Below, one piece after another: positions 16,018 through 26,632 of a stretch of 64,000 bases of DNA. The DNA lies in assembly GCA_040752515.1 (NCBI GenBank), contig JBFMGQ010000007.1, positions 1 to 64,000 of the forward strand. Reading direction: 5' to 3'. The translations under genes and the position numbers were made by a program. The number at the start of each line of letters is the position of its first letter. Positions within the stretch are counted from its first letter, which is position 1. A model generated the notes under the pieces. That model had not been told where the DNA came from and searched no databases. It saw only the letters and a program-made list of their open reading frames with translations. The stretch is from Tenuifilum sp040752515. Lineage in GTDB: Bacteria > Bacteroidota > Bacteroidia > Bacteroidales > Tenuifilaceae.

Positions 16018-16850
16018 ACAGGTTTTACCCTCTTTAGTATTTTTTTTTGCTCCCTGATATTCCTGGATTCAAGTGTGTCAAGTTCATTAAAACTCTTAGG
16101 TGAATAAGTAACTTTAAGATTGCTGAAAATGGCATTTCGCTTAAAGTTTGGGCTAGAATTTCCACAGTCGTATAGCCAACCTTTAAGATGAGTGATTTGT
16201 TTGTTGGTTAGGGATAGTTTGTAGCTGTAGCTGTGTACTTTTCCATCTTTTTCGTAGGTTGCAAAAATGGGATTTTCTCTCACCCCAACTGGGGTTTGAT
16301 CATCGTAGTAAAAGAAGATATAATGCCTTACGTTTACCCCCTCGTCATCGGGGTAGAATTGGGCATCGAACGATATCGTGTAATCTCCAAGCCCAACCAC
16401 AGGGATATCAAAACCCAGCGAGGGGTTTGATGAGTACTCAATAGCCATATTCCACCGTGTTTTAAGTGGCCAAAGGTTATCGCTTTTATCAGTAGAGTCA
16501 GGGTTTTGGGTATTGGCTTTTGAGGTTTCGGCAACCTTATCCCTCATTCGGGTTAGCTCCATGACCACCTTATCAAATATGATATCAAACTCCTCGGTGT
16601 TTCTTGAGTAATATTTAACTGAACTATCGAATTGTGCTGTTGTGTAGCCGTATGATTTTAAGATGGGTTCGTAGTAGTCAATCGAATCGTGACCATAAAG
16701 TAAATTATGGGGTGGGGTACTGGTAATACCATCGGTTATGTATATTTTAGTAAGAATTTTTACCATATCCTTTTCGGGTATGATATAATCCTTTTCACAA
16801 GATGTTGCAATCATTAAGGGAGCAAAAAGAAGGAAAATGACTCTTTTCAT
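16014..16850 (-). CDS. DUF4296 domain lipoprotein
   Basis: This 278-residue protein begins with a lipoprotein signal ending in ATSC (lipid-bearing Cys 18). Residues of about 20-110 fit the DUF4296 family found only in Bacteroidota (EKDMVKILTKIYITDG; SVKYYSRNTEEFDIIFDKV). The remainder is a beta-rich, aromatic region of unknown fold. It is likely anchored in the outer or inner membrane facing the periplasm. It is the first gene of the four-gene operon that runs down to the glycosyltransferase and overlaps the amidohydrolase gene by 4 nt. No function is known. Confidence 0.8.
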   Translation of the reverse strand: MKRVIFLLFAPLMIATSCEKDYIIPEKDMVKILTKIYITDGITSTPPHNLLYGHDSIDYYEPILKSYGYTTAQFDSSVKYYSRNTEEFDIIFDKVVMELTRMRDKVAETSKANTQNPDSTDKSDNLWPLKTRWNMAIEYSSNPSLGFDIPVVGLGDYTISFDAQFYPDDEGVNVRHYIFFYYDDQTPVGVRENPIFATYEKDGKVHSYSYKLSLTNKQITHLKGWLYDCGNSSPNFKRNAIFSNLKVTYSPKSFNELDTLESRNIREQKKILKRVKPV

Positions 16851-16895
16851 CGGAATAAAATTTGCTAGGATTAATTTATATCGAAAAAATCAATG

Positions 16896-16903
16896 CAAAT
16901 CTA
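16896..16903 (-). promoter_or_regulatory. Possible -7 element of DUF4296 operon
   Basis: On the minus strand TAGATTTG followed by C matches TAnnTTTG exactly, 46 nt before the ATG. No TTTG is present at the expected -33 spacing, so this is tentative. Confidence 0.35.
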
Positions 16904-16920
16904 TTACTTTTTTCAGAATT

Positions 16921-16949
16921 AAATTAAAAAACCGGGCTTAGCCCGGTTT
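16921..16949 (-). terminator. Terminator after PorP/SprF gene of second adhesin operon
   Basis: AAACCGGGC and GCCCGGTTT form a 9-bp stem (16929-16937 with 16941-16949) around TTA; on the minus strand it is followed by a T run. It separates the adhesin operon from the DUF4296 operon. Confidence 0.85.
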
Positions 16950-16955
16950 CTTTGT

Positions 16956-17897
16956 TTATTTTAACTTGTCAAAGTTATATCCAAACATTACCTCATGGGA
17001 ACCTGAATTATACTTTTTTATACCAAGCAAGCTCCAGTCGAAGGAGTAGCCCAGCAGATAACGTTTTTGCCAGGTTACACCTATCATAACGGATAGGGCA
17101 TCCTTCCAGCGGAGCGATAGTCCGCCCCAAACATTATATCCCTTTTGTATGTAGGTGTATTTCCCGTTGATCTCGAATTGCATTGGGCTACCGAACATGT
17201 ATTTAATGAGGCCAGATGTTTCAATTTCCATATTTCTATTCAGGTTTACCCAGTAACCGCCACTTAATAGTAGATGCTGTTTAAGGCGGCTTGACCCAAT
17301 AGGTTCGGGATAAAATTTGAGGCGTTGTCCAAAAAGTTGATGTGCAGCAATACCAACATGGTAAGATGTGCTATAAAGGTAAAAACCAATTGATGCATCG
17401 GGCGAAACAACAGTTTTTGTGGCTTGTATAATTGCGGGATCGTAACGTGGGTCTGTCTCTTCACCCAGGTTGAGTTTGGTTCCATCAAGCCTGTATAGCA
17501 TCATGCCAAATGATATGCCCCCCGAAATTCTTAGCCCCGATTTATCAATCATCATATTGTAGGCATAGGTACCCATAAAGTTAGTTTTAGCAGTGGGGCC
17601 GGTAACATCGTTTGTTATATAGGCACCCCAGCCCATATCGTACTTTGTGAATGGGCCATAAACACTGGCACTAACTGAGAATGGAGCATCGTTAATGCCA
17701 ACCCACTGATTACGGTTATTCCCCCTTATTTGGTAATGGTTTAGGGTACCAGCAATAGCTGGATTATACAGGTATGGGTTGAACATAAACTGAGAGTAAT
17801 GGGGAACTTGTTGGGCTTTGCCCAAAATTGGGATTAGTAAACATAGTAACATTGCCACTTTTACTATCCCTGATTTTGTTGCTAATTTTGTTTTCAT
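16956..17897 (-). CDS. PorP/SprF family type IX secretion outer-membrane protein
   Basis: This 313-residue protein has a signal peptide ending at GKAQQ, the family signature YSQFMFNPYLYNPAIAG, NQWVGINDAP, and barrel-like alternating strands ending in SGSHEVMFGYNFD. It is a paralogue of the protein encoded at 11751 but clearly diverged, so each giant adhesin has its own partner. The gene starts 20 nt after the adhesin stop and is followed by a strong terminator, making it the last gene of a three-gene operon. By analogy with SprF next to SprB, it is likely needed for adhesin export or attachment. Confidence 0.9.
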   Translation of the reverse strand: MKTKLATKSGIVKVAMLLCLLIPILGKAQQVPHYSQFMFNPYLYNPAIAGTLNHYQIRGNNRNQWVGINDAPFSVSASVYGPFTKYDMGWGAYITNDVTGPTAKTNFMGTYAYNMMIDKSGLRISGGISFGMMLYRLDGTKLNLGEETDPRYDPAIIQATKTVVSPDASIGFYLYSTSYHVGIAAHQLFGQRLKFYPEPIGSSRLKQHLLLSGGYWVNLNRNMEIETSGLIKYMFGSPMQFEINGKYTYIQKGYNVWGGLSLRWKDALSVMIGVTWQKRYLLGYSFDWSLLGIKKYNSGSHEVMFGYNFDKLK

Positions 17898-17917
17898 AAC
17901 CGCATTTTTTTTGGCTG

Positions 17918-20900
17918 TTACTTAACAATGGTAACAGAACCGGTTATTGGTTTCCAGTTTGCACCTTGTGCTTCAATGTTAAACTTAATTACGTAGTAGT
18001 AAGTACCTATGGGTAATTCTTTGCCATTGTTCGATTTACCATCCCAACCTTTGGCTGCCTTATCGCCGGTTGCTGACCAAACTAAGGAACCCCAGCGGTT
18101 GAAGATCTCAATGGAGAGGTCAGGGAACAAGTAACTCTTTGGTACTCGCCATACATCGTTAATTCCATCGCCATTTGGTGAAAATACATTGCCAAAAGCA
18201 AGATCATCAACTACCTTGGTGTAAAGCCTAATGGAGTCGGTACAGCCTGCTTCGGTTTTTGCAATCACGTCAACCAGAATATACTCGTTTATTCTCTTGG
18301 TTATCGGATCTTGTATTTTCACAATTCTATTCTGTGGAATTTGATTTTTAATGTCTTGTGTGAACAGAATTTGTGAATTCCAGCTATCTGAAGGGGAGAA
18401 CATTTCGGCTGGCTTCCATTCAAAGGTTGTTGCGTAGTCTACGCTCTTAGTTATAACATCGATATTGTATTCTTTACCCATGAGAATGGAAATTACAGTA
18501 TCCTGAACGGCCGAGATGTAAAGCGGAACATGAAGTCCTATTTCAGGTAATACATTCAGGTTGATGGTATCCTTTTCTATACATTGAGGAGTTCCAGAGT
18601 TGTATACCCTCAAAACATACGATTTACTTTCGGTTAGGGAAACAGAGAGGTTATTCCCTTCTTGAACCTGAGTATTACTTGGCAATTCGTTCCAGTAGTA
18701 AAGGAATGCCAAATCGGGATCACCACCGCTAACACTACCCACGAGGGTTACAGGGTTATTGAAGCAAACAGTTGTATCGTTGCCTGCTATAGCCTTGAAG
18801 TTATACCTATTCTCGATTCCGACAAAGAAAGTGGTGTCGTAAACGCAACCCTTTGTATCTGTTACCCTAAGGGTATAGTTCCCCGATGTTATATTGGCCA
18901 GCTCATTATCGGTATCGCCGAGTCCTAGCCACTCAAATGTGAGCTCGCTAAAGTTACCGGTTCCACCAGTTTTGCTTTCAATGGTTATTCTACCTTTATC
19001 CAATCCATTAATCTCTCTACAGTATGCATCCTGAATATTTGCAGATAGTTTGAGCATTGCAGGTCCCTTAACCTCAAAGGTATCGGTTACTGAGCAGTTG
19101 AGGGCATCGGTTACTTTGATCCAGTATTTACCAACAACGATATTTTCAAGATCCATAGTAGTTTGGCCATTAGACCAAAGGAAGGTATAGTCGGGTTGAC
19201 CACCGTTTACCTGAACGCGAACGTATCCTGATGGATCATTAGGACAAGCCAGGGAATCGGCAGGGGTAAGGCCGGTGATAATTATTGCTGGGGGTTCTGA
19301 TAATGTAACCCTTAGCGGGGGATCGAAGTTGGCTGAACAGCCATTATCATCGGTAACGGCTATGTCGTATACGCCTGCAGGTAAATTCTCAAATACCCCT
19401 GATGTATTCGATGAAGCCAAAGTGCCGCTAATGGAGTATGTTAAAGTTCCGGTACCACCCGATGCTGTTACATTTATTGCACCAATGGCTTGTCCGTTAC
19501 AGGTTGGATCGAACTGAACCAGTTCAACCAGTTGAATGGCCGAAGGTTCAACCATTGGAGGAACATCGCTTAAAACGGTTGAGCAGCCGTGAGAATCGGT
19601 AATCGTAAAATCGGTATAAGATCCAACCGCAACCCCAGTAGCAACATTTCCTATAGAAGTGCCACCAGCCCAAGTAATGGTGTAAACCGGTGTGCCACCA
19701 GTAATGTCGAAAGTAACTGACCCGCTTGCTTGCCCGTTACACAAAGGATTTTCTAGGCTTACAAAGGCAGCATTTAATTGTGCAGGCTCTACAATATCAA
19801 CCTGACGGTTGGGGAATACGGTTGAGATGTTATCGGTAATCGATATTAAATAGGAACCCGCACTAATATTTTCAACGGTAAAGATATTGCCACCCAGGTC
19901 GTTTACCGGAACAGGTGTCATATCCGAAAGTCTGGTACAAAGTACTGTAAATGGAGGGAATCCACCGGTTATGGTTATTGTAATAAGCCCGTCGGATAGT
20001 CCAAAACAGGATACATCGGACGATGTGATATCGATATTGACCCCACTTATAACTAGGTCACCGGTTTCCACATTACACCCGTTAACATCCGATACCCTTA
20101 CCTTATAGGTACCTGTTCCTAATCCAGTAAAATCTCCTGTACCGTTTGATATATTATTGGGGAGTAAGGTATAGGTTAGTGCGCCGGTACCACCTGATGC
20201 AATCACGTGGATTTCTCCATCGTTAGCACCAGGAGTTGATTCTTGAACTACATTAACATTGTTTATAACCAATTGTGAGGGCTGTGTAATGGTAACCAAC
20301 TGTGATTGCGGACAGTTATTAACATCGTTTACAACAACAATGTAGTCGTTTGCGGTTAAGTTGGTGAAAATGTTAGTTGGGTAAAAAGTAGTTCCGCCAT
20401 CTATAGAGTACTGCAGGGGTGGAGTGCCACCTGACGCAATAATCTCTATACTTCCGTTATTGTCGCCATAACAACCGGTAACATTGGTTACATTAATATT
20501 ATCGATACTGATTAGCGAAGGAGAACTTAAGATAATTGGTCCGCTTGTAACAGGACCGCATCCATTCGCGTCGGTAACATCAACGGTGTAAGTTCCTGCA
20601 CCTAATCCATTAAAAACGCCAGTGGTGTTGGAAATAGCTCCCGGGTTAAGAGTATAGGTTAGGGTTCCTGTGCCACCGCTAGCAACAACAGTAATGCTGC
20701 CAAACGATGAACAGGTAGGATTAACGGTTGAAATGTTATCAATTGTAATGGCAGGCGGTTCGCTTATGGTTGTACTAGAGCTGGCCATACAGCCGTTATT
20801 ATCCATCACCTCAACCAAATAGTTGTTTGCAGAAAGGCCGATGAAGAGGCCAGTGCCTTGCCATGCACCGCCATTAATACGGTATTGCAAGGGGGCAACG

Positions 20901-23900
20901 CCGCCAGTAACGGAAACATTTATTTGTCCATCGGATAGCCCATTGCAGGTAATGTTAGTTGAAGAAACATTCAAAATAATGGGAGCAGGTTCATTTATTG
21001 TTACGTTCTGCGACGTGGTACATAGATTGGCATCACGAACAACAACATTATAAATACCTCCGCTCAGTCCATTCTTTATGCTTGAAGCCTCAAATGTGTT
21101 TCCACCATCGTATGAGTATTCATAGGGAGGTGTACCGCCCGAAGCGTTAACGCTTATTTGCCCATTTCCATCGCCATTGCAGATTAAGTCAACTGTGGTG
21201 TATGTAAATGTGAGCTGAGTAGGTTCAACAATAGTAAATGGCCCGGCAACAATAGGCCCGCAGCTGTTGGCATCGTTTATTTCAACGGTATAGGTTCCTG
21301 CTGAAAGGTTAGTAAATGTTCCGGTTCCATTTGTAGCAATTACGATTGATCCAGCGTCGAGTAATGAGTAAGTAAGAGGTGCTGTTCCGCCTGTGCCCGT
21401 AACGCTTATTGCCCCGTCGTTGGCTCCAAAACATGTTATGTCAGTTGATGATTGTGTTGCAACTGATAATGGTGCCGGCTCAATAATGGTAAGATCGGTT
21501 CCGATGGTTATACAGCCATTGGCATCCTGAACTGCCGGTGTGTATGTACCTGCACCAAGGCCAGTGAAAAGCCCTGTAGCATTGCCAAACGGAGCACCTC
21601 CCGTAATGCTGTAGTTGTATGGTGCTGTACCTCCCGATGCCACAAGGGTTATAGTTCCGTCCGATAGCCCATTACAGGTTATATCAGTTTTTGTTCTGGT
21701 AGTAAAGAACAAAGCAGGGGGTTGGCCAACAGTGAAGTCTTGAGTTAGGATACACCCATTTAGGTCGCGGACATACATTGTGTAATTTCCGGCAGTTAGT
21801 CCGGTAAAGTTACCGCTTGCAAAATAGTTAATGCCATCAATTGAATACTCTAACGCTCCCGTTCCTCCGCTAGCGCTAGCTGTTACTTCGCCATTGTTTC
21901 CGCCAAAGCAAGTAACATCGGTAACAGTAAGAGTATTGATTACAATAGCGGGAGGCCCAGTAATAACAGCAGGTTTGGTAACAATACAGCCGTTCGCATC
22001 TTTTACATAAACGGTGTAGCTACCAACTCCAACATTAAAGGTATAGGTAGTAGCATAGTAAGTAACACCATCTATTGAAACCTGTTTAAGTCCAGTTCCA
22101 CCGGCAACACCGTTAACCTTTATGGTTCCATTGGTGTTGTACCAACAGCCGGTAACATTGGTGGTAACCACATTATAGGTTATTGGTGATGGTTGGTTAA
22201 TGTAGATGGGATTACCGTTATTGGCAGCAACAACGCACCCGTGTGAATCGCGGACTTTAATGTAGTAGGGATTGGTTGGTCCTCCAGGGAGGTTGGTAAA
22301 TACAGGATTTGAACCCCAAACCTCAGGTTGATATATTGAAAATTCATAACCACTACCCGAACCTCCTGCTACATTACTTATGGTGATTTTTCCGGTATTA
22401 TCGCCATAACATGTAGTAATCTGCGTTACCTCGTAAGTGAAGGAAATAGAGTTGGGGTCAACCATTTCAACTGTAGTTGGCCAAGTGGCTGAACAACCAT
22501 TGGCATCGCGAACAACTATGTCGTAGTAACCATCACCTACCGTAAAGGTATTGCTTAGCTGGAAATTTGCGCCATTATCAATGGAGTATTCCAGTATACC
22601 TGTTCCTCCACTAGCGGTAATGGTAATTGTTCCATCGGCGTATCCGTTACATGAGATGGGGGTTGTGGCTACATCTGAAATTACAATTGGATCGGGTTCG
22701 CTAACTAAAATATCTTCAGTGTAAGCTGGGCAGCCATTTACATCGGTAATGCTTAGCGTATATGTCCCGGTAGCCAAGTTGGTGAATGTAGCGGGTGTTG
22801 GATGGGCAGGATTCTGTGTGCCAATTAGGTTGGCTCCTAGGTAAAGCGTGTAGGTGTAGTTAGGTGTTCCGCCGCTAGCCAAGGCCTGAATCGATCCATT
22901 TGTATTGCCCGAGCAACCGCTTACAGGAACAACCGTTTTTGAGGCTAGTCCAATGGCAGCGGGTTCAGTTAGCATAACATTGCCCAATGCCTGGCAATTA
23001 AGCGCATCGGTTACGGTTACCGTGTAGTTAACGCCAGCGCTAAGATTTGTAGCAGTTTGGTTGGTTTGTACAGGGCTGGTATTCCAGCTGTAGCTGTAGC
23101 CGGGTGTTCCACCCGAAACATTTACGGTAGCCTGTCCATTACTGTAACCGTTACAAGTAGGATTAACCGTGGTAAAACCATCGACCTTAAGTTCTGAGGC
23201 AACAGTAATTTGTATAACATTGCTTGGGTTATTAACACATGGGCCACTATTAACCATTCGACGGAACCAAGTGGTTTGTGTTAGTACTCCAGGTTGGTAG
23301 TTGATTCCAGTAGCACCTGCAATGTTAGCGAATGGCCCGCCTGCACCCGCAGTGCTGCTTTGCCATTGGTATGTGTAGGTTCCATCTCCGCCTGTTGGGG
23401 TTGAGCCATCAAGTTGAGCTGGGGCTGAATTATAGCAGATATTTTGATTGGCACTAATAATGTTATTGCCAATTGCAGGTAGAACGGTTATTGCCACAAC
23501 GTTACTTATGCTTACGCATGAACCTGAGGTAACCACCCTTCGGTACCATGTATTGCTTGTAAGTGCGGGAGGAGAATAGTTTTGTGAGGTGGCACCGCTA
23601 ATGTTAGTGAATGGGCCCGAGGCGCCTGTTGTGCTTTGTTGCCACCTGTAGGAGTAAGCACCGGAACCACCTCCAGGTACAGGGCCTGTAAGTTGAGCTG
23701 GAACGTCGTTAAAGCAAATAGTTTGGTCAGAGCTAATGGTATTACCTGTAATCTCAGGTATGATAGTTATAGTTAGGGTATTTGAGTATGTAACGCCGCA
23801 GGCGTTGGTTTCAACTCTTCGGTAGCAACGTGTTTCAGTAAGCCCAGCAGGAGGGTCGTAACTCGAACCGGTAGCCTCGGCAATGCTTGTCCATCCACCG

Positions 23901-26566
23901 GCACAGTTCGATTGGTATTCCCAGCTATAGGTCCATGTGCCATCGCCTCCTGAGGGTAATGTTACATTGTTCAATGGAAGAGGGTCGCTATTGTAGCATA
24001 AGGTTTGATCACCATTGATGGATCCGGCAGTAATATCAGGGTAAACTATTACGGTAACCTCGTTAGAGTAACCGGTACCACAACTGTTGGTGGCCACCCT
24101 TCGATAGGTTCGAGTTGTGGTTTGACCTGCAGGAATATCGTAGGTAAGGCTATTCACTCCTAACGAAGTCCATGGGCCGGCTCCTTCCTTGTACTCCCAG
24201 TCGTAAGTCCATGCCCCGCTACCACCACTTGGTGAGGTAACATTAGTGAATGCATCGGGATCGCCATTATAGCAAACCGGAGCAGGGGTGCTTATTACAC
24301 CTCCATCAACCGCAGGGGCAACTGTAACAGTGAGGGTGTTGGAGTAACCTGTGCCACAGCTATTGGTTGCTCCCCTTCGGTAACTTGTGGTTTGAGTAAT
24401 ACCAGCAGGTGGATCGTAAGTTAAGTTGTTTGCACCTGTAATAGTAACCCAACCACTTCCAGTGTCTTGTTCCCAGAAATATGTAAAAGCGCCATTACCT
24501 CCGCTTGCCGACGAGCTACTGGTAAAGGCAACGGGATCATCGCCATAGCATACGGTTTGATCTGATGCTATAGCGCCTCCATTGATGTCGGCATAAATTG
24601 TTATGGTAACAGTATTTGAGTATACTGTTCCGCAGCTATTGGATGCTACTCTACGGTAGCAACGTGTTTCGGTTTGATTGGCAGGTGGATCGTAGGTTAA
24701 TCCGTTAGCCCCGGGTATAGTAATCCATGGGCCTGCGCAGTTCGACTGGTACTCCCAGCTGTAGGTCCAAGGGCCATTGCCTCCTGATGGATCAACAGTA
24801 CTGGTAATTGGATCTGGGTCGGAGTTATAGCAAAGCGATTGGTTGCCCGCAATTGTACCCCCATCAAGTTGTGGATAGACGGTAACGGTAATTTCGTTTG
24901 AGTATGCAAATCCGCAGGTATTTTCTGCTTTGCGACGGTATTGGGTGGTTTGGGTAATACCTGCAGGAACATCGTAGGTTAAGCCGTTAGCACCAGCAAT
25001 ATTAGTCCAAGGCCCGGCACCTACCTTTTGCTCCCAGCTGTAGGTCCTTGCTCCAGTGCCGCCGGCGGGAGATACCAAATCGGTAAATGCTGCTGGGTCG
25101 CCATTATAGCAAACACTTTGGTCAGATCCAATTGTTCCCCCTGTTACTTGGTCGTAAACGGTAACGGTAAGCTCGTTGGAATAAACTATACCACAAGAAT
25201 TGGTAGCGACCCTCCGGTATTGAGTGGTTTGGGTAAGACCAGCCGGAACATCGTAGGTTAATCCGGTTGCACCGCCAATATCTGTCCAGCTACCTGCTCC
25301 CACTTTTAGTTGCCACTGATAAGTAAAAGAACCATCGCCGCCCGATGCCGAGGCGTCGTTATTGAAAGCCACCGGGTTTCCGGCATAGCAAATCGATTGG
25401 TCGGAACTAATAGTTCCGCCATTTAATGCTGCGTAAACGGTTACAGTTATAGTATTGGAGTAAACTGTGCCACAAGATGTGGTTGCAGCTCTACGGTACA
25501 GTGTGGTTTGGGTAAGTCCGGCTGGTACATCATAGGTTAAACCGGTTGCTCCGGAAATATCAGTCCAACTACCTGCACCTACCTTTTCTTGCCATTGATA
25601 GGTCCAACTTCCGTTGCCGCCACTTGGTGCAGTTATATTGGTAAATGGGTCGGGATCGCCGTTGTAGCAAATGGTTTGATCGCTTCCTATAGTGCCCCCG
25701 TTAAGCTGATCATACACCAGAACAGTGGTTTGAGCTGAGTTTATGCAACCGTTGGCGTCCTGTACAGTTACCGTATAATCGCCTGAATTGTCAGGGGTAA
25801 CATTAGTGATTGAAGGGTTTTGGTTGCTTGATGTAAATGGGATAGTGGAATTGCTCGACCAGCTGTATGAAACCATTCCATCGGGAGTGGAGGTGAGATT
25901 GATTGTACCATTGTAACAGGCTGGACCATCGTTGCTGGCAGTAACATTGGGCAGCGGGTTAACAGTAATGTTAATGTTGTTAGAAAGTTTAGAACATCCT
26001 GTTGTTGTTAGGGTAACCCTTGCACGGTAAACACCCGTTAGCGTTGCACTATACTGATCGCTTGTAGCACCGCTGATATCAGCCCCGTCCTTGCGCCACT
26101 GGTAAGCATAGTTTACGCCAGTAACCGCTTTTAGCAGAGCGGATCCACCTTGGCAGAATGTTGTAGGATCGGTTGTGGATATTGAAGAAGTAGGGGATTG
26201 AAGAATTTCAATGCTAATATTATCAGAGGCTGTATTTGAACCTTCATCGGTTACATCGCAGGTGAAATTGTAGGTTCCTGCCGGAGAATTGGTGTTTAGA
26301 ATAGCCACATCGCCCGGTGGTACAATTGTTAATACATGGGTATCGCCCGTCCATGAGTAAGTGAAGTTGGATGGGTCGCCTACACCATTATCTGTTTGAA
26401 CAGTAAGTGTAAACGAACCCGATCCCTGGCAAACCTGCGTTTGCCCACCCGATGGAACTATGGTGACAGTAAACTGCCCACGCACAGGGTTTATTTCAAA
26501 TGCAGATATCACAAGGAGCATCATTGCTACCTGTAATAACTTCCGGAAAGTATTGTGTGCTTTCAT
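17918..26566 (-). CDS. SprB-like giant surface adhesin with T9SS C-terminal domain
   Basis: The protein is about 2,880 residues long. I prefer the ATG at 26566, which gives a compact signal peptide (MKAHNTFRKLL to NPVRG); an in-frame ATG at 26587 would add 7 residues. Order: PKD/Ig-like domains, nine Ig-like repeats, about 18 SprB-type repeats, one further Ig-like domain, and a gliding-motility C-terminal domain (last 90 residues: FSPNGDGINDVW, FNRWGSLVW, LPIGTYYYVIKF). SprB repeats and this C-terminal domain are shared with the mobile gliding adhesin SprB. Position between a small secreted protein gene (45 nt upstream) and a PorP/SprF gene (20 nt downstream) supports a dedicated surface-adhesin operon. 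Ligand and true motility role are unknown. Confidence 0.88.
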   Translation of the reverse strand: MKAHNTFRKLLQVAMMLLVISAFEINPVRGQFTVTIVPSGGQTQVCQGSGSFTLTVQTDNGVGDPSNFTYSWTGDTHVLTIVPPGDVAILNTNSPAGTYNFTCDVTDEGSNTASDNISIEILQSPTSSISTTDPTTFCQGGSALLKAVTGVNYAYQWRKDGADISGATSDQYSATLTGVYRARVTLTTTGCSKLSNNINITVNPLPNVTASNDGPACYNGTINLTSTPDGMVSYSWSSNSTIPFTSSNQNPSITNVTPDNSGDYTVTVQDANGCINSAQTTVLVYDQLNGGTIGSDQTICYNGDPDPFTNITAPSGGNGSWTYQWQEKVGAGSWTDISGATGLTYDVPAGLTQTTLYRRAATTSCGTVYSNTITVTVYAALNGGTISSDQSICYAGNPVAFNNDASASGGDGSFTYQWQLKVGAGSWTDIGGATGLTYDVPAGLTQTTQYRRVATNSCGIVYSNELTVTVYDQVTGGTIGSDQSVCYNGDPAAFTDLVSPAGGTGARTYSWEQKVGAGPWTNIAGANGLTYDVPAGITQTTQYRRKAENTCGFAYSNEITVTVYPQLDGGTIAGNQSLCYNSDPDPITSTVDPSGGNGPWTYSWEYQSNCAGPWITIPGANGLTYDPPANQTETRCYRRVASNSCGTVYSNTVTITIYADINGGAIASDQTVCYGDDPVAFTSSSSASGGNGAFTYFWEQDTGSGWVTITGANNLTYDPPAGITQTTSYRRGATNSCGTGYSNTLTVTVAPAVDGGVISTPAPVCYNGDPDAFTNVTSPSGGSGAWTYDWEYKEGAGPWTSLGVNSLTYDIPAGQTTTRTYRRVATNSCGTGYSNEVTVIVYPDITAGSINGDQTLCYNSDPLPLNNVTLPSGGDGTWTYSWEYQSNCAGGWTSIAEATGSSYDPPAGLTETRCYRRVETNACGVTYSNTLTITIIPEITGNTISSDQTICFNDVPAQLTGPVPGGGSGAYSYRWQQSTTGASGPFTNISGATSQNYSPPALTSNTWYRRVVTSGSCVSISNVVAITVLPAIGNNIISANQNICYNSAPAQLDGSTPTGGDGTYTYQWQSSTAGAGGPFANIAGATGINYQPGVLTQTTWFRRMVNSGPCVNNPSNVIQITVASELKVDGFTTVNPTCNGYSNGQATVNVSGGTPGYSYSWNTSPVQTNQTATNLSAGVNYTVTVTDALNCQALGNVMLTEPAAIGLASKTVVPVSGCSGNTNGSIQALASGGTPNYTYTLYLGANLIGTQNPAHPTPATFTNLATGTYTLSITDVNGCPAYTEDILVSEPDPIVISDVATTPISCNGYADGTITITASGGTGILEYSIDNGANFQLSNTFTVGDGYYDIVVRDANGCSATWPTTVEMVDPNSISFTYEVTQITTCYGDNTGKITISNVAGGSGSGYEFSIYQPEVWGSNPVFTNLPGGPTNPYYIKVRDSHGCVVAANNGNPIYINQPSPITYNVVTTNVTGCWYNTNGTIKVNGVAGGTGLKQVSIDGVTYYATTYTFNVGVGSYTVYVKDANGCIVTKPAVITGPPAIVINTLTVTDVTCFGGNNGEVTASASGGTGALEYSIDGINYFASGNFTGLTAGNYTMYVRDLNGCILTQDFTVGQPPALFFTTRTKTDITCNGLSDGTITLVASGGTAPYNYSITGGAPFGNATGLFTGLGAGTYTPAVQDANGCITIGTDLTIIEPAPLSVATQSSTDITCFGANDGAISVTGTGGTAPLTYSLLDAGSIVIATNGTGTFTNLSAGTYTVEINDANSCGPIVAGPFTIVEPTQLTFTYTTVDLICNGDGNGQISVNASGGTPPYEYSYDGGNTFEASSIKNGLSGGIYNVVVRDANLCTTSQNVTINEPAPIILNVSSTNITCNGLSDGQINVSVTGGVAPLQYRINGGAWQGTGLFIGLSANNYLVEVMDNNGCMASSSTTISEPPAITIDNISTVNPTCSSFGSITVVASGGTGTLTYTLNPGAISNTTGVFNGLGAGTYTVDVTDANGCGPVTSGPIILSSPSLISIDNINVTNVTGCYGDNNGSIEIIASGGTPPLQYSIDGGTTFYPTNIFTNLTANDYIVVVNDVNNCPQSQLVTITQPSQLVINNVNVVQESTPGANDGEIHVIASGGTGALTYTLLPNNISNGTGDFTGLGTGTYKVRVSDVNGCNVETGDLVISGVNIDITSSDVSCFGLSDGLITITITGGFPPFTVLCTRLSDMTPVPVNDLGGNIFTVENISAGSYLISITDNISTVFPNRQVDIVEPAQLNAAFVSLENPLCNGQASGSVTFDITGGTPVYTITWAGGTSIGNVATGVAVGSYTDFTITDSHGCSTVLSDVPPMVEPSAIQLVELVQFDPTCNGQAIGAINVTASGGTGTLTYSISGTLASSNTSGVFENLPAGVYDIAVTDDNGCSANFDPPLRVTLSEPPAIIITGLTPADSLACPNDPSGYVRVQVNGGQPDYTFLWSNGQTTMDLENIVVGKYWIKVTDALNCSVTDTFEVKGPAMLKLSANIQDAYCREINGLDKGRITIESKTGGTGNFSELTFEWLGLGDTDNELANITSGNYTLRVTDTKGCVYDTTFFVGIENRYNFKAIAGNDTTVCFNNPVTLVGSVSGGDPDLAFLYYWNELPSNTQVQEGNNLSVSLTESKSYVLRVYNSGTPQCIEKDTINLNVLPEIGLHVPLYISAVQDTVISILMGKEYNIDVITKSVDYATTFEWKPAEMFSPSDSWNSQILFTQDIKNQIPQNRIVKIQDPITKRINEYILVDVIAKTEAGCTDSIRLYTKVVDDLAFGNVFSPNGDGINDVWRVPKSYLFPDLSIEIFNRWGSLVWSATGDKAAKGWDGKSNNGKELPIGTYYYVIKFNIEAQGANWKPITGSVTIVK
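18830..23195 (-). repeat. About 18 SprB-type repeats
   Basis: Roughly 18 units of about 75-85 residues each have a core of TNITCNGLSDGxIxVxASGGTxPxxYSI followed by FxxLxAGTYTVxVxDANGC and a linker PxxIxxxN. The central cysteine pair (TC..., NGC) is kept in most copies; copy 13 has lost its first cysteine (VVQESTPGAND). Divergence between units is higher than in the first adhesin, which suggests an older array. Confidence 0.8.
23196..25712 (-). repeat. Nine Ig-like repeats with conserved cysteine pair
   Basis: Nine units of about 93 residues run GGTIGSDQTICYNGDP, SGGNGSWTYQWQ, a segment such as GAGSWTDISGATGLTY, then TQTTxYRRxATNSCGTxYSN. Each has two cysteines in place for an intradomain disulfide. 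Units 4 and 7 share the insert NCAGPWI/NCAGGWT with an extra cysteine, and units 8 and 9 form a separate subtype ending in RRVVTSGSC or RRMVNSGPC. Confidence 0.8.
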
Positions 26567-26632
26567 CTGCTTATATTTTTCACTCATTTGAGCTGGTATT
26601 ATCCGTTTAGTAATTCAATACTTGGTTAACCA

